Part shown: piece by piece, positions 52,798 to 61,256 of the stretch
Position numbering within the stretch: position 1 is the first letter of the stretch
Layout: each line of letters begins with the position of its first letter
NCBI RefSeq assembly: GCF_024138125.1
Contig: NZ_CP099995.1
Coordinates: forward strand, 94,516-158,515
Source: Halorussus salilacus
Lineage (GTDB): Archaea > Halobacteriota > Halobacteria > Halobacteriales > Haladaptataceae
Direction of reading: 5' to 3'
Length of the DNA: 64,000 nucleotides
Made by a program: the position numbers and the translations under genes
The notes under the pieces: model-generated
Told to the model about the DNA's origin: nothing
The model's input: only the letters and a program-made list of their open reading frames with translations
The model's database searches: none

Positions 52798-53355
52798 ATG
52801 TACCACGCAACCATCGACCCCGACGCCCGCACACTGACCCTCACTGAACACCGCCCCGACCCCATCACCGGGGAGGAGCACGAGGTGACGATCAACACCT
52901 ACCAGCTGAATGGCAGCCCCCTTGAGACCGACTTCGTGACGCGCTCAATCTCAGAGTCCGGGGACGGTAAGATCCATCTAGAGCTGGAGGCCGACGCGAT
53001 CACCGATCTCGCCAGCCCACGCGCGGACTTCTGGGATGAGGTCGCCGCCACCCTCGGGATTGAGTACCGACATGGCAACGTTCACCTGAACGATGAGAAG
53101 AGTGCCGCACAGAACTACCGCGACTTCGTCCGCTTTCTCGCCGAGCACGACTACCTCACCAACGAGGATCTGCCCCTTGCACTCCCGTCTGCGACCAACC
53201 GGTTCATCGTCAACAATACCCCCCACCATCAGGACGGCTCGGAGATGACCCGGGAGGAGGAGGTCGCCGAGGACGTCTACATCGATGTCAACGCCAGTGC
53301 GGATACCATCCGGCACCACATCAAGGCGCTGTCCGAGCAACTTGTCCCCGCGTAA
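52798..53355 (+). CDS. hypothetical protein, 185 aa
   Basis: The first third is beta-rich (MYHATIDPDARTLTLTEHR), with a GEEHEVTINTYQL strand. The middle and end are acidic and helical (YRDFVRFLAEHDYLTNEDLP, then ADTIRHHIKALSEQL). I recognise no family. The elaborate promoter with two inverted repeats and a leader suggests tight regulation, unlike most single genes here. The 240 bases after it contain no supported gene. Confidence 0.58.
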   Translation: MYHATIDPDARTLTLTEHRPDPITGEEHEVTINTYQLNGSPLETDFVTRSISESGDGKIHLELEADAITDLASPRADFWDEVAATLGIEYRHGNVHLNDEKSAAQNYRDFVRFLAEHDYLTNEDLPLALPSATNRFIVNNTPHHQDGSEMTREEEVAEDVYIDVNASADTIRHHIKALSEQLVPA

Positions 53356-53597
53356 TCGAACCCCACTAACGCGAACAAACTCATTCCTCGTCGTCACATG
53401 GTCACCCGGCGACTGCTACTCGGCATGCTTGCAGGTCTATCGGCGACTGAGCCGGCTTTACGCTAGAGAACCTAAACGCCGTGCTGACCGCAGTCTCTGT
53501 ATGTGTAACGCCCTTCCTGCCAAGGTCTGAAGGTTTCAACAGAGCCGTGTGGACTTGCTCACAGCGTAGTCACAGCCTCACTTCCTCCCACTCGCGG

Positions 53598-54410
53598 TCA
53601 GATCGTCGTTGAGCGACGATCTACGCGTCCATCGGTTACCTCGACGGCACCTTTCTGTTCCAGACGGCTCACAATCTCCTGTACGTCCGCCGCAGGCCAG
53701 TCGAATTCCTCTTGTAGGCCAGTCACCGATTTCGGTTCGTCGAGCGCCTGCAGCACTTCGAGTTCCTCATAGACGCGCTCAGTGACTTCCGCGACAGGGT
53801 CGTGCAACGGTGTCGTCACGTTGTGTTGCTCGGTGAGATCGGTCAACGCTTCGTTGACGTACGTCACGAACAGTTCTTGATCCAATAGTTCGACCTGCGC
53901 CTCGAGTTCGGCTTCGACGACGTCGAACTCGAGGCCGGTCTGCATCAACGAGAACATATCCTCGATATCGTCCACCCGACCAGCGACTGCTTTGAACAGG
54001 AAGATGTCCTCTGGACTCACGAGCTCGACCACGAGATTCTCCGGGTCGAGATACCGTTCGCTCCGCTCACGAATGCCTGGAGACAGAATCAGTTTGCCAA
54101 TCACCTGCTGATTGAAGACGTCGATGCGACACCCGTCATTATTCTCGAGGATTCGCTGGGCACCGAGTTCTTCGTACTCTTCGTCCGGTTCCCGGACGAT
54201 ATCGTATCCTAGTTCGAGGAGCACCGCTTGTAGCTGACTCAGATCGTCGCCGGAGGAAACGAGGAGATCGATATCTTTGGTCGTCTCTTTGAGTCCGCGA
54301 AACGCCATCGACCCACCGCCAATCAAGAAGACGGTGAGCGGGTTGTCCAGCTGCTGGCCGATGCGTTCGAGTTCTGAGCGAATGTATGCGCTGTCGAATC
54401 GCGCCCTCAT
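53598..54410 (-). CDS. nucleotidyltransferase (AbiEii/MNT-like) with winged-helix tail, probable toxin
   Basis: The 270-residue protein has a nucleotidyltransferase core: FLIGGGSMAFRGLKETTKDI near residue 28 contains the GG(G)S loop and leads to DIDLL with the metal-binding DxD. LVVELVSPEDIFLFKA follows near 130. The last 60 residues are a winged helix (EPKSVTGLQEEFDWPAADVQ). AbiEii-type toxins transfer nucleotides to tRNA or other targets. It is the second gene of a pair and overlaps the wHTH gene by four bases, the classic layout of AbiE-like toxin-antitoxin systems. Confidence 0.75.
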   Translation of the reverse strand: MRARFDSAYIRSELERIGQQLDNPLTVFLIGGGSMAFRGLKETTKDIDLLVSSGDDLSQLQAVLLELGYDIVREPDEEYEELGAQRILENNDGCRIDVFNQQVIGKLILSPGIRERSERYLDPENLVVELVSPEDIFLFKAVAGRVDDIEDMFSLMQTGLEFDVVEAELEAQVELLDQELFVTYVNEALTDLTEQHNVTTPLHDPVAEVTERVYEELEVLQALDEPKSVTGLQEEFDWPAADVQEIVSRLEQKGAVEVTDGRVDRRSTTI

Positions 54411-55330
54411 AGCGTCACCTCGTACTCTTCAGCCAGTTCCTGGAAGTCCTCCCACTCGGGGAGTTGCGACGTCCGCTGGTCACCGCTGGTGTCGAGATAC
54501 GTGCAGAGTTCGTGGACGACGTCTTCGACGCCGTACTTGGTGGCTTGGGCTCGGAGTTCGTCGCGGTCGATGTCGACGTGACTGAGCAAGAGCAGGCAGT
54601 ATGACTGAGCCCGTGCGCCCGAATCGATCACGAGCATGTGGCAGCACAACATCTCTGGGGAGAGGTCGCCCGCCGTCTCCGAATAGAGGTAGTGTCTGCG
54701 GTCACGTGCCAAGAGTGGGAGACCGTATCGCTGAAACTGGTCTGGCCCTGTCGGAATGAAGTGTTCCTCAGTGAGTTCAGTCAGCGTCTGCACAAGGAAC
54801 TCGTCGAGGGACTCCCACAGAATGGTGTACGTGTCGGTCTGTTCTTCGACAGTCTGGCGGTGGACCTGATGAGCGAGCTCGCGAGCGAATGTACTCAGCT
54901 GTTCGAAGCCGTCATTCAGTGCGTACGCGCCGTCGTCGGTTTGGTAAATGATTCCGCGATGTTGAAGCGGGGCTAGCGCACGGTGGACGGTACTTCGGTG
55001 GACGTCGGCGCGGCGTGCAAGTTCGGTCACGGTCCGTGGGGTGTCAAGGTAGTAGCAGACACGGAGGGCAGCCCCTGACAACAGCTCCGGCCAGTCGATG
55101 TGTGAATACTGCTGGGTGAGGTCCGTGAGTAACTCGAGTGCCTTTGCGTCCGACAGTCGAATCTGCTTTGTTTTCCCCTGTCGGCGTGCCTCGACGAGGC
55201 CAGCTGTTTCGAGCCGTTCAACGAGTTCGGAAGTGTAGCTGAGACTCCGATCGAGATTCGTTGCGAATTCAGAGACAGTCTGCTCACCGTGGAGGACAGT
55301 AAGGGCGCGAACCTCGCCTTCTGTGAGCAT
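54407..55330 (-). CDS. winged-helix transcriptional regulator, probable AbiEi-like antitoxin
   Basis: The 307-residue protein contains two winged-helix units, near residues 10-65 (EQTVSEFATNLDRSLSYTSE) and 85-140 (TVTELARRADVHRSTVHRAL). A C-terminal alpha/beta domain reads EMLCCHMLVIDSGARAQ, then LLLLSHVDIDRDEL. The ATG at 55330 lies 27 nt from the TATA box at 55353-55362, which decides the leaderless start over codons upstream. It precedes and overlaps the nucleotidyltransferase toxin-like gene, so a repressor/antitoxin role is inferred. Confidence 0.72.
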   Translation of the reverse strand: MLTEGEVRALTVLHGEQTVSEFATNLDRSLSYTSELVERLETAGLVEARRQGKTKQIRLSDAKALELLTDLTQQYSHIDWPELLSGAALRVCYYLDTPRTVTELARRADVHRSTVHRALAPLQHRGIIYQTDDGAYALNDGFEQLSTFARELAHQVHRQTVEEQTDTYTILWESLDEFLVQTLTELTEEHFIPTGPDQFQRYGLPLLARDRRHYLYSETAGDLSPEMLCCHMLVIDSGARAQSYCLLLLSHVDIDRDELRAQATKYGVEDVVHELCTYLDTSGDQRTSQLPEWEDFQELAEEYEVTL

Positions 55331-55352
55331 ACTGTTGCATACTAGCGAACCC

Positions 55353-55362
55353 ATATATAAAT
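55353..55362 (-). promoter_or_regulatory. TATA box of toxin-antitoxin operon
   Basis: ATATATAAAT (plus-strand letters) is centred 27 nt before the ATG at 55330 on the minus strand. Confidence 0.6.
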
Positions 55363-55389
55363 GACTTCGGTATTTTGCAACACTCGGCT

Positions 55390-56060
55390 GACCCAGTCGA
55401 GACGGGAACGTACAGAGTGAAAGCCCTCGGCCGCTCGGCATCCCGCGATCCACGCTGCGCTCCTCGTGCCTGTGGTGATTGCGGGGTCGGGGGGCGACCG
55501 AGACGACCTCGCCCTTTCTGAGTCCACCAGGATGTCAGCTGTGTGACTGAGCGTCGAGCCCGGTTGAACAGGTTCTTGTTACGGCTCGCCCCGCTCGCCG
55601 CTTCCGCCCTCCGCGTCGCTCGCGACCGACCATTCCGGGCGTGCGGGCGCTCTCCGCACCGCGAGCGCCCGTTCCGGGCTAAAATGAATCTGGTCTCGAC
55701 GCCAGCGGGTATCCCCGTCGGTTGCGCCCCTTGCGGGCTTTCGCGTTCCAGCGCTTTGTGCCGCCTGCGCTGTCGCGCGCCACACGGCGGCGCGCGTTCT
55801 CGACGACAGTCGCCCTGGACACGGTCCCGCGCATCGGGCCGGACACGAGCGGGCATATCCCGCTGGACGCTTGCTCCGGGCGGGTCGGCGCGCGGTGCTG
55901 GTTGGGTGACCTTCCTTTGGCGCTCTCGCTCGCGCCCCAGGGGGCGCTCACGAAGGCGCGAGCGAGAGCGCGCAGATGGTTGAGTTGGTCGTTGTGGACA
56001 GCCACGGCTGGAGAGTCGTGGTGTCGGAAGAAGACGCCGAGTGAGCGCCTTCGGAATTGT
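55390..56060. other. GC-rich structured non-coding region
   Basis: This stretch is much GC-richer than its neighbours. It has open frames on both strands but no protein-like composition. Perfect stems are GGGCGCTC/GAGCGCCC (55645-55670), CGCGCGCC/GGCGCGCG (55774-55796) and a 17-bp stem at 55920-55936 with 55955-55971, whose core is CGCTCTCGCTCGCGCC. Near-identical ATTCCGGGCG and GTTCCGGGCT flank the first stem. A transfer origin, replication origin or RNA is possible. Confidence 0.5.
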
Positions 56061-56071
56061 GGAGAATTCCA

Positions 56072-56968
56072 ATGTCAAGTAAGAACGTTCCCAGTGAAGT
56101 AGTTTCGGTCGATGAACAGGCATTCGAAAAATCAGACGAAGCGGCAGTCGATGAAGACGGCTTCGAGGTCGTCGATGAGACGCCGGAGTTCCAGGCGACG
56201 GTGCAGATGGAGGTACAGGCAAAGGTCGATGCAAATCACCCGGACGGGATGGTCGACACCAGTGAAGAGCGGATCTACGGTGCGACTCTCGAACAAGAAG
56301 AGCGCATTCGGGCGCGAGAGGCTGAATTGGAGCGCATCAGTGCCAAGGCAGAGATGGGGACGCAAGAAGGTCGGGAAAAGCGTACGCGAGACATCGCAGC
56401 GAAGCGGAGCGCTGAGCGGCGTGCAGAGTTCCAGAAGCGGGCGGCGAGCGTGGACCCGTGGACGGACCCAGAGCGGGACGACCCTCGTGCAGAACTCAGG
56501 CAGGAGCAGTTGGCGGCGGTGAACAAGCAGTCGATGCGGCTGGCGGAGAAACTGGATGGCTGGTCGCGAGCAGCGATTGGTCGGCGGCTGGGTGAAGCCG
56601 TAGTCAGTGGAAAAGACCTGACGAGTGCAGTCGTCGAGGTGTTCAAGGAGTTGCAGACGGCGCCGGGACAGGTAGTTCCCATCGGGATGCTCGAGGACGT
56701 CAATCGCAAAGAGGTGAGCATCGAAGGTACTGTGACGCAGTTGTGGGAGCCGTCAAGTTCAGCCATTTCCCAAGTGGGACTTATCGAAGACGAAAGTGGA
56801 CGGACGAAGTTCACCAGCTGGGTTGCGAGCGACCAACCCTGGATTGAGGAGGGAGAGCACGTTCGTATTCGTGGAGCGGCGAAGAACTGGTACAACGGGC
56901 GTGTCTCGGTGGCTCTGACCGGCTGGACCACGGTGAATTTCCCCGAGCGCGGTCGGTGGTGGGAGTAG
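56072..56968 (+). CDS. RPA-like single-stranded DNA-binding protein
   Basis: The ATG at 56072 gives 298 residues. The N-terminal half is charged and helical (ERIYGATLEQEERIRAREAE), and the C-terminal 100 residues form an OB fold: KEVSIEGTVTQLWEPSSSAI, IEDESGRTKFTSWVAS, EEGEHVRIRGAAKNWYNGR. This matches haloarchaeal RPA-like proteins often carried on plasmids. It would coat single strands made during transfer or replication. The GC-rich structured region lies directly upstream, and a T-rich terminator follows. Confidence 0.8.
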   Translation: MSSKNVPSEVVSVDEQAFEKSDEAAVDEDGFEVVDETPEFQATVQMEVQAKVDANHPDGMVDTSEERIYGATLEQEERIRAREAELERISAKAEMGTQEGREKRTRDIAAKRSAERRAEFQKRAASVDPWTDPERDDPRAELRQEQLAAVNKQSMRLAEKLDGWSRAAIGRRLGEAVVSGKDLTSAVVEVFKELQTAPGQVVPIGMLEDVNRKEVSIEGTVTQLWEPSSSAISQVGLIEDESGRTKFTSWVASDQPWIEEGEHVRIRGAAKNWYNGRVSVALTGWTTVNFPERGRWWE

Positions 56969-56982
56969 CCGGTCGTCGCACC

Positions 56983-56992
56983 CTTCTTTTTT
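56983..56992 (+). terminator. T-rich terminator after RPA-like gene
   Basis: CTTCTTTTTT follows the stop by about 15 bases, after a GC-rich segment. Confidence 0.5.
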
Positions 56993-57107
56993 GCTACGTG
57001 CCGGACCGACCCAGGCCCCTCCTCCCCACCCACCGCTACGTGCTCACTTCGTTGCGCGCGCAGCCACAACCTCGGGGACAAGATGGGGTCTGCTCGAGAG
57101 ACAGTCG

Positions 57108-58172
57108 TTACTTGAACTCGACCACAGTGCGGTTGTCAAACAGCATAGGCTCAGCATCGAGGGCACTTGCGACTCCACCAATCAGACAATCGAAACAGTA
57201 CATTGCTGTGAGCGTCTCCCCGTGGACACCTTCCTCAAAGAACCCACCTTCTTGAGCAGCCTGTTGCTCAGCCCACTGCCCTTCAGTCATAGTCTCGAAA
57301 TCCGGTTCATAGACCCGCTTGTGGGTGCCGACTAAGACAAACGGCTCTGAGCAATTAGGGCATTCCCACTCAGACGTCTCAGAGTACCCATCCTGGACGA
57401 GAGACATGGCCTTCGATTTGAGGTCAGCGAATTCTTCGCCTTCTTGGATCGCGACCTCTCGGTTGAATAGGACATCGTTCACCCCATTTGCGACGGCAGT
57501 CCAGAGGTTCTCATGTATCGCGGAAAGGTACTCGCGGCTCGTCGAGTCGATCTCCCCGGCTCGTTTCTGGACTTCCCACACCGTTGGGATTCCCTTCGTA
57601 TATTCCCAGTAGACTGCCGAGAGGAGACTCATGACGAATGCCTCCTTGACAGACTTGAGCTCTCTAACGCGATTGTACCACTGCTCGAATGTCGGCTCCT
57701 CGAGCTCAGAACGATCATAGTCAGCTGCAATGATGACCGGGATGTCGAACTCCTCTTTTCGATCGTCATTGTCGGTGACAGCAAAGACGAGGTCAATACT
57801 CCCCGGCGCATCCCATCCAACCGCCCCTTCGGTTTCGTGCCCGTGTTCGAAGAAGTTCTTCAGATCTTTCTCAACTTCCAGCACCATATCCTGCTCCTCA
57901 TAGATGACTCGATAGTCGCCGCGCCTACCTCTCATTTCCTTGTCGAGATCCCCCGCAATTTCAAAGCCGTAAGCCTCGCTATGTCCCTCAAGATAGTACC
58001 GGACCCAGTACTCTTTGTCCAATTCAAACTCAGCTTCGGCTTCTGATTTCGCAACCGTCTCGCGAAGGCCATTCAACACTCGCTGCCCCCGTTCCTCTGA
58101 CGTTTCTATTCGGAATGGACCTGGAGAGCCAGTCAGAAGATCGTCAATCGTCTTGTTGCGTGTCAGTTCCAT
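57108..58172 (-). CDS. zinc-finger protein, possible nuclease, 354 aa
   Basis: No family is certain. Residues 85-135 (MVLEVEKDLKNFFEHGHETE, then GSIDLVFAVTDND) show the acidic, strand-rich look of restriction-type nucleases. A helical part with SREYLSAIHENLWTAVANGV follows. Near 275 a CPNC and near 335 a CFDC form a split zinc ribbon. A TATTTATA box about 30 nt upstream supports the start. It is followed on the same strand by a clearer PD-(D/E)XK gene, so the pair may be a defence module. Confidence 0.55.
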   Translation of the reverse strand: MELTRNKTIDDLLTGSPGPFRIETSEERGQRVLNGLRETVAKSEAEAEFELDKEYWVRYYLEGHSEAYGFEIAGDLDKEMRGRRGDYRVIYEEQDMVLEVEKDLKNFFEHGHETEGAVGWDAPGSIDLVFAVTDNDDRKEEFDIPVIIAADYDRSELEEPTFEQWYNRVRELKSVKEAFVMSLLSAVYWEYTKGIPTVWEVQKRAGEIDSTSREYLSAIHENLWTAVANGVNDVLFNREVAIQEGEEFADLKSKAMSLVQDGYSETSEWECPNCSEPFVLVGTHKRVYEPDFETMTEGQWAEQQAAQEGGFFEEGVHGETLTAMYCFDCLIGGVASALDAEPMLFDNRTVVEFK

Positions 58173-58198
58173 TGATTTGAACCATTCTTGTGGAGGGG

Positions 58199-58206
58199 TA
58201 TTTATA
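58199..58206 (-). promoter_or_regulatory. TATA box of the 354-aa gene
   Basis: TATTTATA (plus-strand letters) lies about 30 nt before the minus-strand ATG at 58172. Confidence 0.55.
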
Positions 58207-58246
58207 CTGGCGTCGGGACAATCACGGACGGTTCGATATCCAGAAT

Positions 58247-58987
58247 TTAGTCGTGGTTAGTGATCCACTCCGAATGGAGCGGCTGAGCGTACAGAACATG
58301 GGTATCTCCCGAATTAGCTCTGAGCCAATCACACATAGCATCACCAACTCGTGTGTATTTCTTCTTCCTCGTCTCAGACGTATCAAGTACCGGCCCTTGA
58401 TAGAGGTAGTTGTAGTTTGAGAAGATGACAAGGAACGTCTCAGTGTGATCGGGAAGTGCAGCGAGTTCCTCCAAATCAGACTCAATACTGTTGGAGTCTG
58501 TTTTCAATGATTCCACAAGGTCGTCGACGCCAGAGTGCGTCGGGAAGTAGTTCTTGTTCTTGATGTACTTCAGCTCTATCGCAGTTTCGAAGTCCTCTGG
58601 GTCGAACCGATTCGACCCATCATTCCACTCAATCGTGTTCTCCAGCTGGTTGCGAAATACCACGACGCCGATCTGTTCCCGCCATCCGTCCGCAGCGGTG
58701 AGATGATCCTGAACAGCTACCTCCGTATGTACTCGAGATATTGGGTTTTCAATCCCTTCCGCTGTCTGCTGAATCTCCTTTGGATACGGGAGTTTGTAGT
58801 TCGCCATGTTATTGCTGCTATACGTGAGTGATGCATCAGCGAAGTCAGCATAGAGGGAATCCCGATTCCGAAGTTCGTGTCGGAGAGCCTCTGCCACGCG
58901 GGTCTGGATATCTTGTTCGAGCAAAAAATCCAATGGCCTCTCGATGAACGCCTCCGCAATCTCATCTAAAATCCGCTGATAGTCCAT
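58247..58987 (-). CDS. PD-(D/E)XK nuclease-like protein
   Basis: From the ATG at 58987 the protein has 246 residues. An open frame continues to 59167, but that start overlaps the TFB gene. RVHTEVAVQDHLTAADGWRE supplies the first acidic residue, and FDPEDFETAIELKYIKNK carries the D...ExK core (IELKY) near residues 140-155 of the short form. LEELAALPDHTETFLVIFS follows. This is the restriction-endonuclease fold in an uncharacterised family. It is separated by 75 bases from the next minus-strand gene. Confidence 0.62.
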   Translation of the reverse strand: MDYQRILDEIAEAFIERPLDFLLEQDIQTRVAEALRHELRNRDSLYADFADASLTYSSNNMANYKLPYPKEIQQTAEGIENPISRVHTEVAVQDHLTAADGWREQIGVVVFRNQLENTIEWNDGSNRFDPEDFETAIELKYIKNKNYFPTHSGVDDLVESLKTDSNSIESDLEELAALPDHTETFLVIFSNYNYLYQGPVLDTSETRKKKYTRVGDAMCDWLRANSGDTHVLYAQPLHSEWITNHD

Positions 58988-59108
58988 ATATCGCCATCCA
59001 GAGAGACGTATGTAGAAGTTCTGGTGAAAGAGAGATTCGAGATAGGCCAGTCGAGAGGGTTCAAAGTCCCAGAGAAAGTGCCTATCTGATTCGCCGGAGT
59101 TTATTTTC

Positions 59109-59144
59109 CCCTCAATGGGTGAGGGGTTCGCCGTATCGGCGAAT
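59109..59144. promoter_or_regulatory. two adjacent palindromes before the TFB gene
   Basis: CCCCTCA (59109-59115) pairs with TGAGGGG (59121-59127). Immediately after, TTCGCCG-TAT-CGGCGAA (59128-59144) is a perfect palindrome. They lie between the divergent nuclease-like and TFB genes, where a shared operator is expected. Confidence 0.5.
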
Positions 59145-59165
59145 CTCGATAATTGGTGAGAAAAC

Positions 59166-60092
59166 ATGGCGACTAGAGATATCTACGAAACAAGCTTCGA
59201 CGAGGACGTCCAGACAAACTCCAGCACGAACCCATGTCCGGAGTGCGATGGCCGGGTCACTACCAACTCGGTCGAAACTATCTGTGAAGACTGTGGACTC
59301 GTTATTGACGAACAACGAATCGACCACGGTCCTGAATGGAGAACTCACGATCAGGACCAGCGAAAGCGGACGGGCGCTCCACTGACTGCGGCACGGCATG
59401 ACCGAGGGCTGTCGACCGAGATCGGTCGCGGGAAAGATGCGAACGGGAACGAACTCTCTGGACGAAAGCGCCAGCGGCGATCCCGAATGCGGCGTGAACA
59501 GACTCGTGGTCGGTTCCAGTCGAAAGCCGAGCGAAATCTCGCACACGGCCTGGGTGAAGTTCGAAGAATCGCGAGCGTCCTCGAGCTTTCAGGTTCGGTC
59601 CGTGATCAGGCGTGTCAACTGTTCCGGAGCGCTCAAACCGAAGATCTGCTTCGAGGCCGATCAATCGAGGCGATAGCGGCAGCAAGCATCTACGGAGCCT
59701 GTCGCTGTAACGGTCACTCGCGGTTACTCGACGATGTCGTCGACGCAGCACGCGTCGAACAATCGAGAGTCGCAAATGCGTACAAGACGCTGAATACAGA
59801 ACTTGGACTGCCGACCCAGCCTGTTCGACCGAGCGAATTCATCCCCCGGCTCGCGTCGGAACTTGATATTCCAGCGTACATCCGACAGCGAGCTCGGAGG
59901 CTGGCCGAACAGTCGGAATCGACAGGAGTAGCGTCGGGCGTCAAACCATCAGGATTCGCAGCTGCCTGTCTGTACAAGGCGGGTCGCGAAGAGGGACGAT
60001 GGCTGACACAGGCGGAAGTCGCTGCGGCGGCGAGCGTCACTGCGACGACTATACGGTCGCATCGAGACACGCTGAACGAATTGGCGGTCTGA
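59166..60092 (+). CDS. tfb: transcription initiation factor IIB (TFB)
   Basis: The 308-residue protein has the zinc ribbon CPECDG...CEDCG near residues 23-45, then the B-reader region (ERNxx-like GPEWRTHDQDQRKRTGAPLT). Two cyclin repeats follow (EVRRIASVLELSGSVRDQAC, RSIEAIAAASIYGACR; then FIPRLASELDIPAYIRQRAR). Length and motif order match archaeal TFB, which recruits RNA polymerase to TBP-bound promoters. Haloarchaea carry many TFB paralogues with different promoter preference; this one is borne by the element. It is divergent from the nuclease-like gene. Confidence 0.93.
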   Translation: MATRDIYETSFDEDVQTNSSTNPCPECDGRVTTNSVETICEDCGLVIDEQRIDHGPEWRTHDQDQRKRTGAPLTAARHDRGLSTEIGRGKDANGNELSGRKRQRRSRMRREQTRGRFQSKAERNLAHGLGEVRRIASVLELSGSVRDQACQLFRSAQTEDLLRGRSIEAIAAASIYGACRCNGHSRLLDDVVDAARVEQSRVANAYKTLNTELGLPTQPVRPSEFIPRLASELDIPAYIRQRARRLAEQSESTGVASGVKPSGFAAACLYKAGREEGRWLTQAEVAAAASVTATTIRSHRDTLNELAV

Positions 60093-60146
60093 AGACGTGC
60101 TCTGCGAGTTTTTCTGTCGATTCGAATTCGACGTTGGTGGCTGAGA

Positions 60147-60154
60147 TTTAAATA
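60147..60154 (+). promoter_or_regulatory. TATA box of the 293-aa gene
   Basis: TTTAAATA gives an expected transcript start about 10 nt before the ATG at 60188. Confidence 0.5.
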
Positions 60155-60187
60155 CGGAGACGAGGGAAGGTGCTGCCAGACGACTCT

Positions 60188-61069
60188 ATGAATGGACGAC
60201 AATCTGATTTTGAGGAACTACGACCTCTTGGCGAAGCAAATCACGTTCCCGACAACAAACTTTCTGGACGAGGGAACGCTGGACAAGGAGAGGGACTGCG
60301 AAAGGAAAGGCTCGAATCGTATCCAAATCGAGCGAGATCGGCACGGAGCGAGTGTTCCTCGTGCAGTGCTTCGATTCCTGCGAACCGTACCAAGTGTGGG
60401 TTCTGCCTCTCAAACCATCTCGATGGAACCAGCGACGATAGTCACGCCCCGGATACTGAGTGGACACTACTCCACGTCGTACATCTGCTCGTCGAGGCGT
60501 CGACGTTCTACGCGGCCGTCGCGAAAGGTGCTGCTGCAGCCACGCTCCTCGCGAAGACCGATAGGGATCCAGCGGTCGACGACTGCCAGCTGATCTACGA
60601 CCTCGATGCAAGGCCCGCCGCACAGCTGACCGACAGGTGGCCCTCGCTCCCCGAAGCAGTTCGAGTCACCTCTGAAAGCGGCGAACAGCTACTCACAGCC
60701 GCTCGTGAGCGGACGGGACAGACAAAGTCGACGCAGTCGCGGTGTGAGGGGGCGCACACAACGTTCCTCTACGAGGAGGGAGGGCACGGCATTCGTGATG
60801 AGGATCGGCTTACAGACCTACTGGAGAACGCCGAAGACGACGCCTGGTTGGTGCCAGGGATTGCACTCCAGCGCGCCGTCGACGACGATCACTCCGAGAA
60901 TCGTCAACCCAGTGCTTCCTCGAGAGTACGTCTTGAATGTCTCAAGTGTGGTCGAATGACTGAGCATCAGTTTCAGGAGTTCGAGTCTCTCCCAGATGAG
61001 AATTGGTCTGGCCAGCCGATGTGGGAGTGCCTGGTGTGTCAGTCGCCTCGACACGGACCGGATCCCTGA
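60188..61069 (+). CDS. hypothetical zinc-ribbon protein, 293 aa
   Basis: The ATG at 60188 is chosen from the TATA box at 60147. The N-terminal CSSC...CGFC pairs near residues 50-65 and the C-terminal CLKC...CLVC pairs near 255-285 suggest zinc ribbons at both ends. The middle is helical (LLHVVHLLVEASTFYAAVAK, then LTAARERTGQ). Such proteins occur on haloarchaeal plasmids next to TFB or transfer genes, but I know no proven role. It is the last gene before the site C inverted repeat. Confidence 0.55.
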   Translation: MNGRQSDFEELRPLGEANHVPDNKLSGRGNAGQGEGLRKERLESYPNRARSARSECSSCSASIPANRTKCGFCLSNHLDGTSDDSHAPDTEWTLLHVVHLLVEASTFYAAVAKGAAAATLLAKTDRDPAVDDCQLIYDLDARPAAQLTDRWPSLPEAVRVTSESGEQLLTAARERTGQTKSTQSRCEGAHTTFLYEEGGHGIRDEDRLTDLLENAEDDAWLVPGIALQRAVDDDHSENRQPSASSRVRLECLKCGRMTEHQFQEFESLPDENWSGQPMWECLVCQSPRHGPDP

Positions 61070-61092
61070 GAGGGTGATCAGCTGTGCAATAT

Positions 61093-61134
61093 ATTAACCA
61101 ACGTAGAGTGTGGATGGCCGAACTGTTGGTTAAT
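61093..61134. repeat. inverted-repeat site C (TTAACCAAC / GTTGGTTAA)
   Basis: ATTAACCAAC (61093-61102) and GTTGGTTAAT (61125-61134) are perfect arms with a 22-bp spacer. It lies between converging genes at the far edge of the conjugative module. Confidence 0.8.
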
Positions 61135-61256
61135 ACTTGTTGCGCACAAATATATCGATGGCCAGTACAGGGTCCGCTACTATCTGGGGCGCAGCACCCA
61201 AAATCCAGTCATCCCCGGGATTTGATGGCGGGAGTCCTGTAGAACAGAGACAGAGG

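Noticed and set aside
55284..56234. 316-codon open frame on the minus strand
   Set aside because: Arg/Pro-rich, non-acidic composition in GC-rich DNA with strong stems, and overlap with both the antitoxin gene and the RPA-like gene; stop-poor by composition only.
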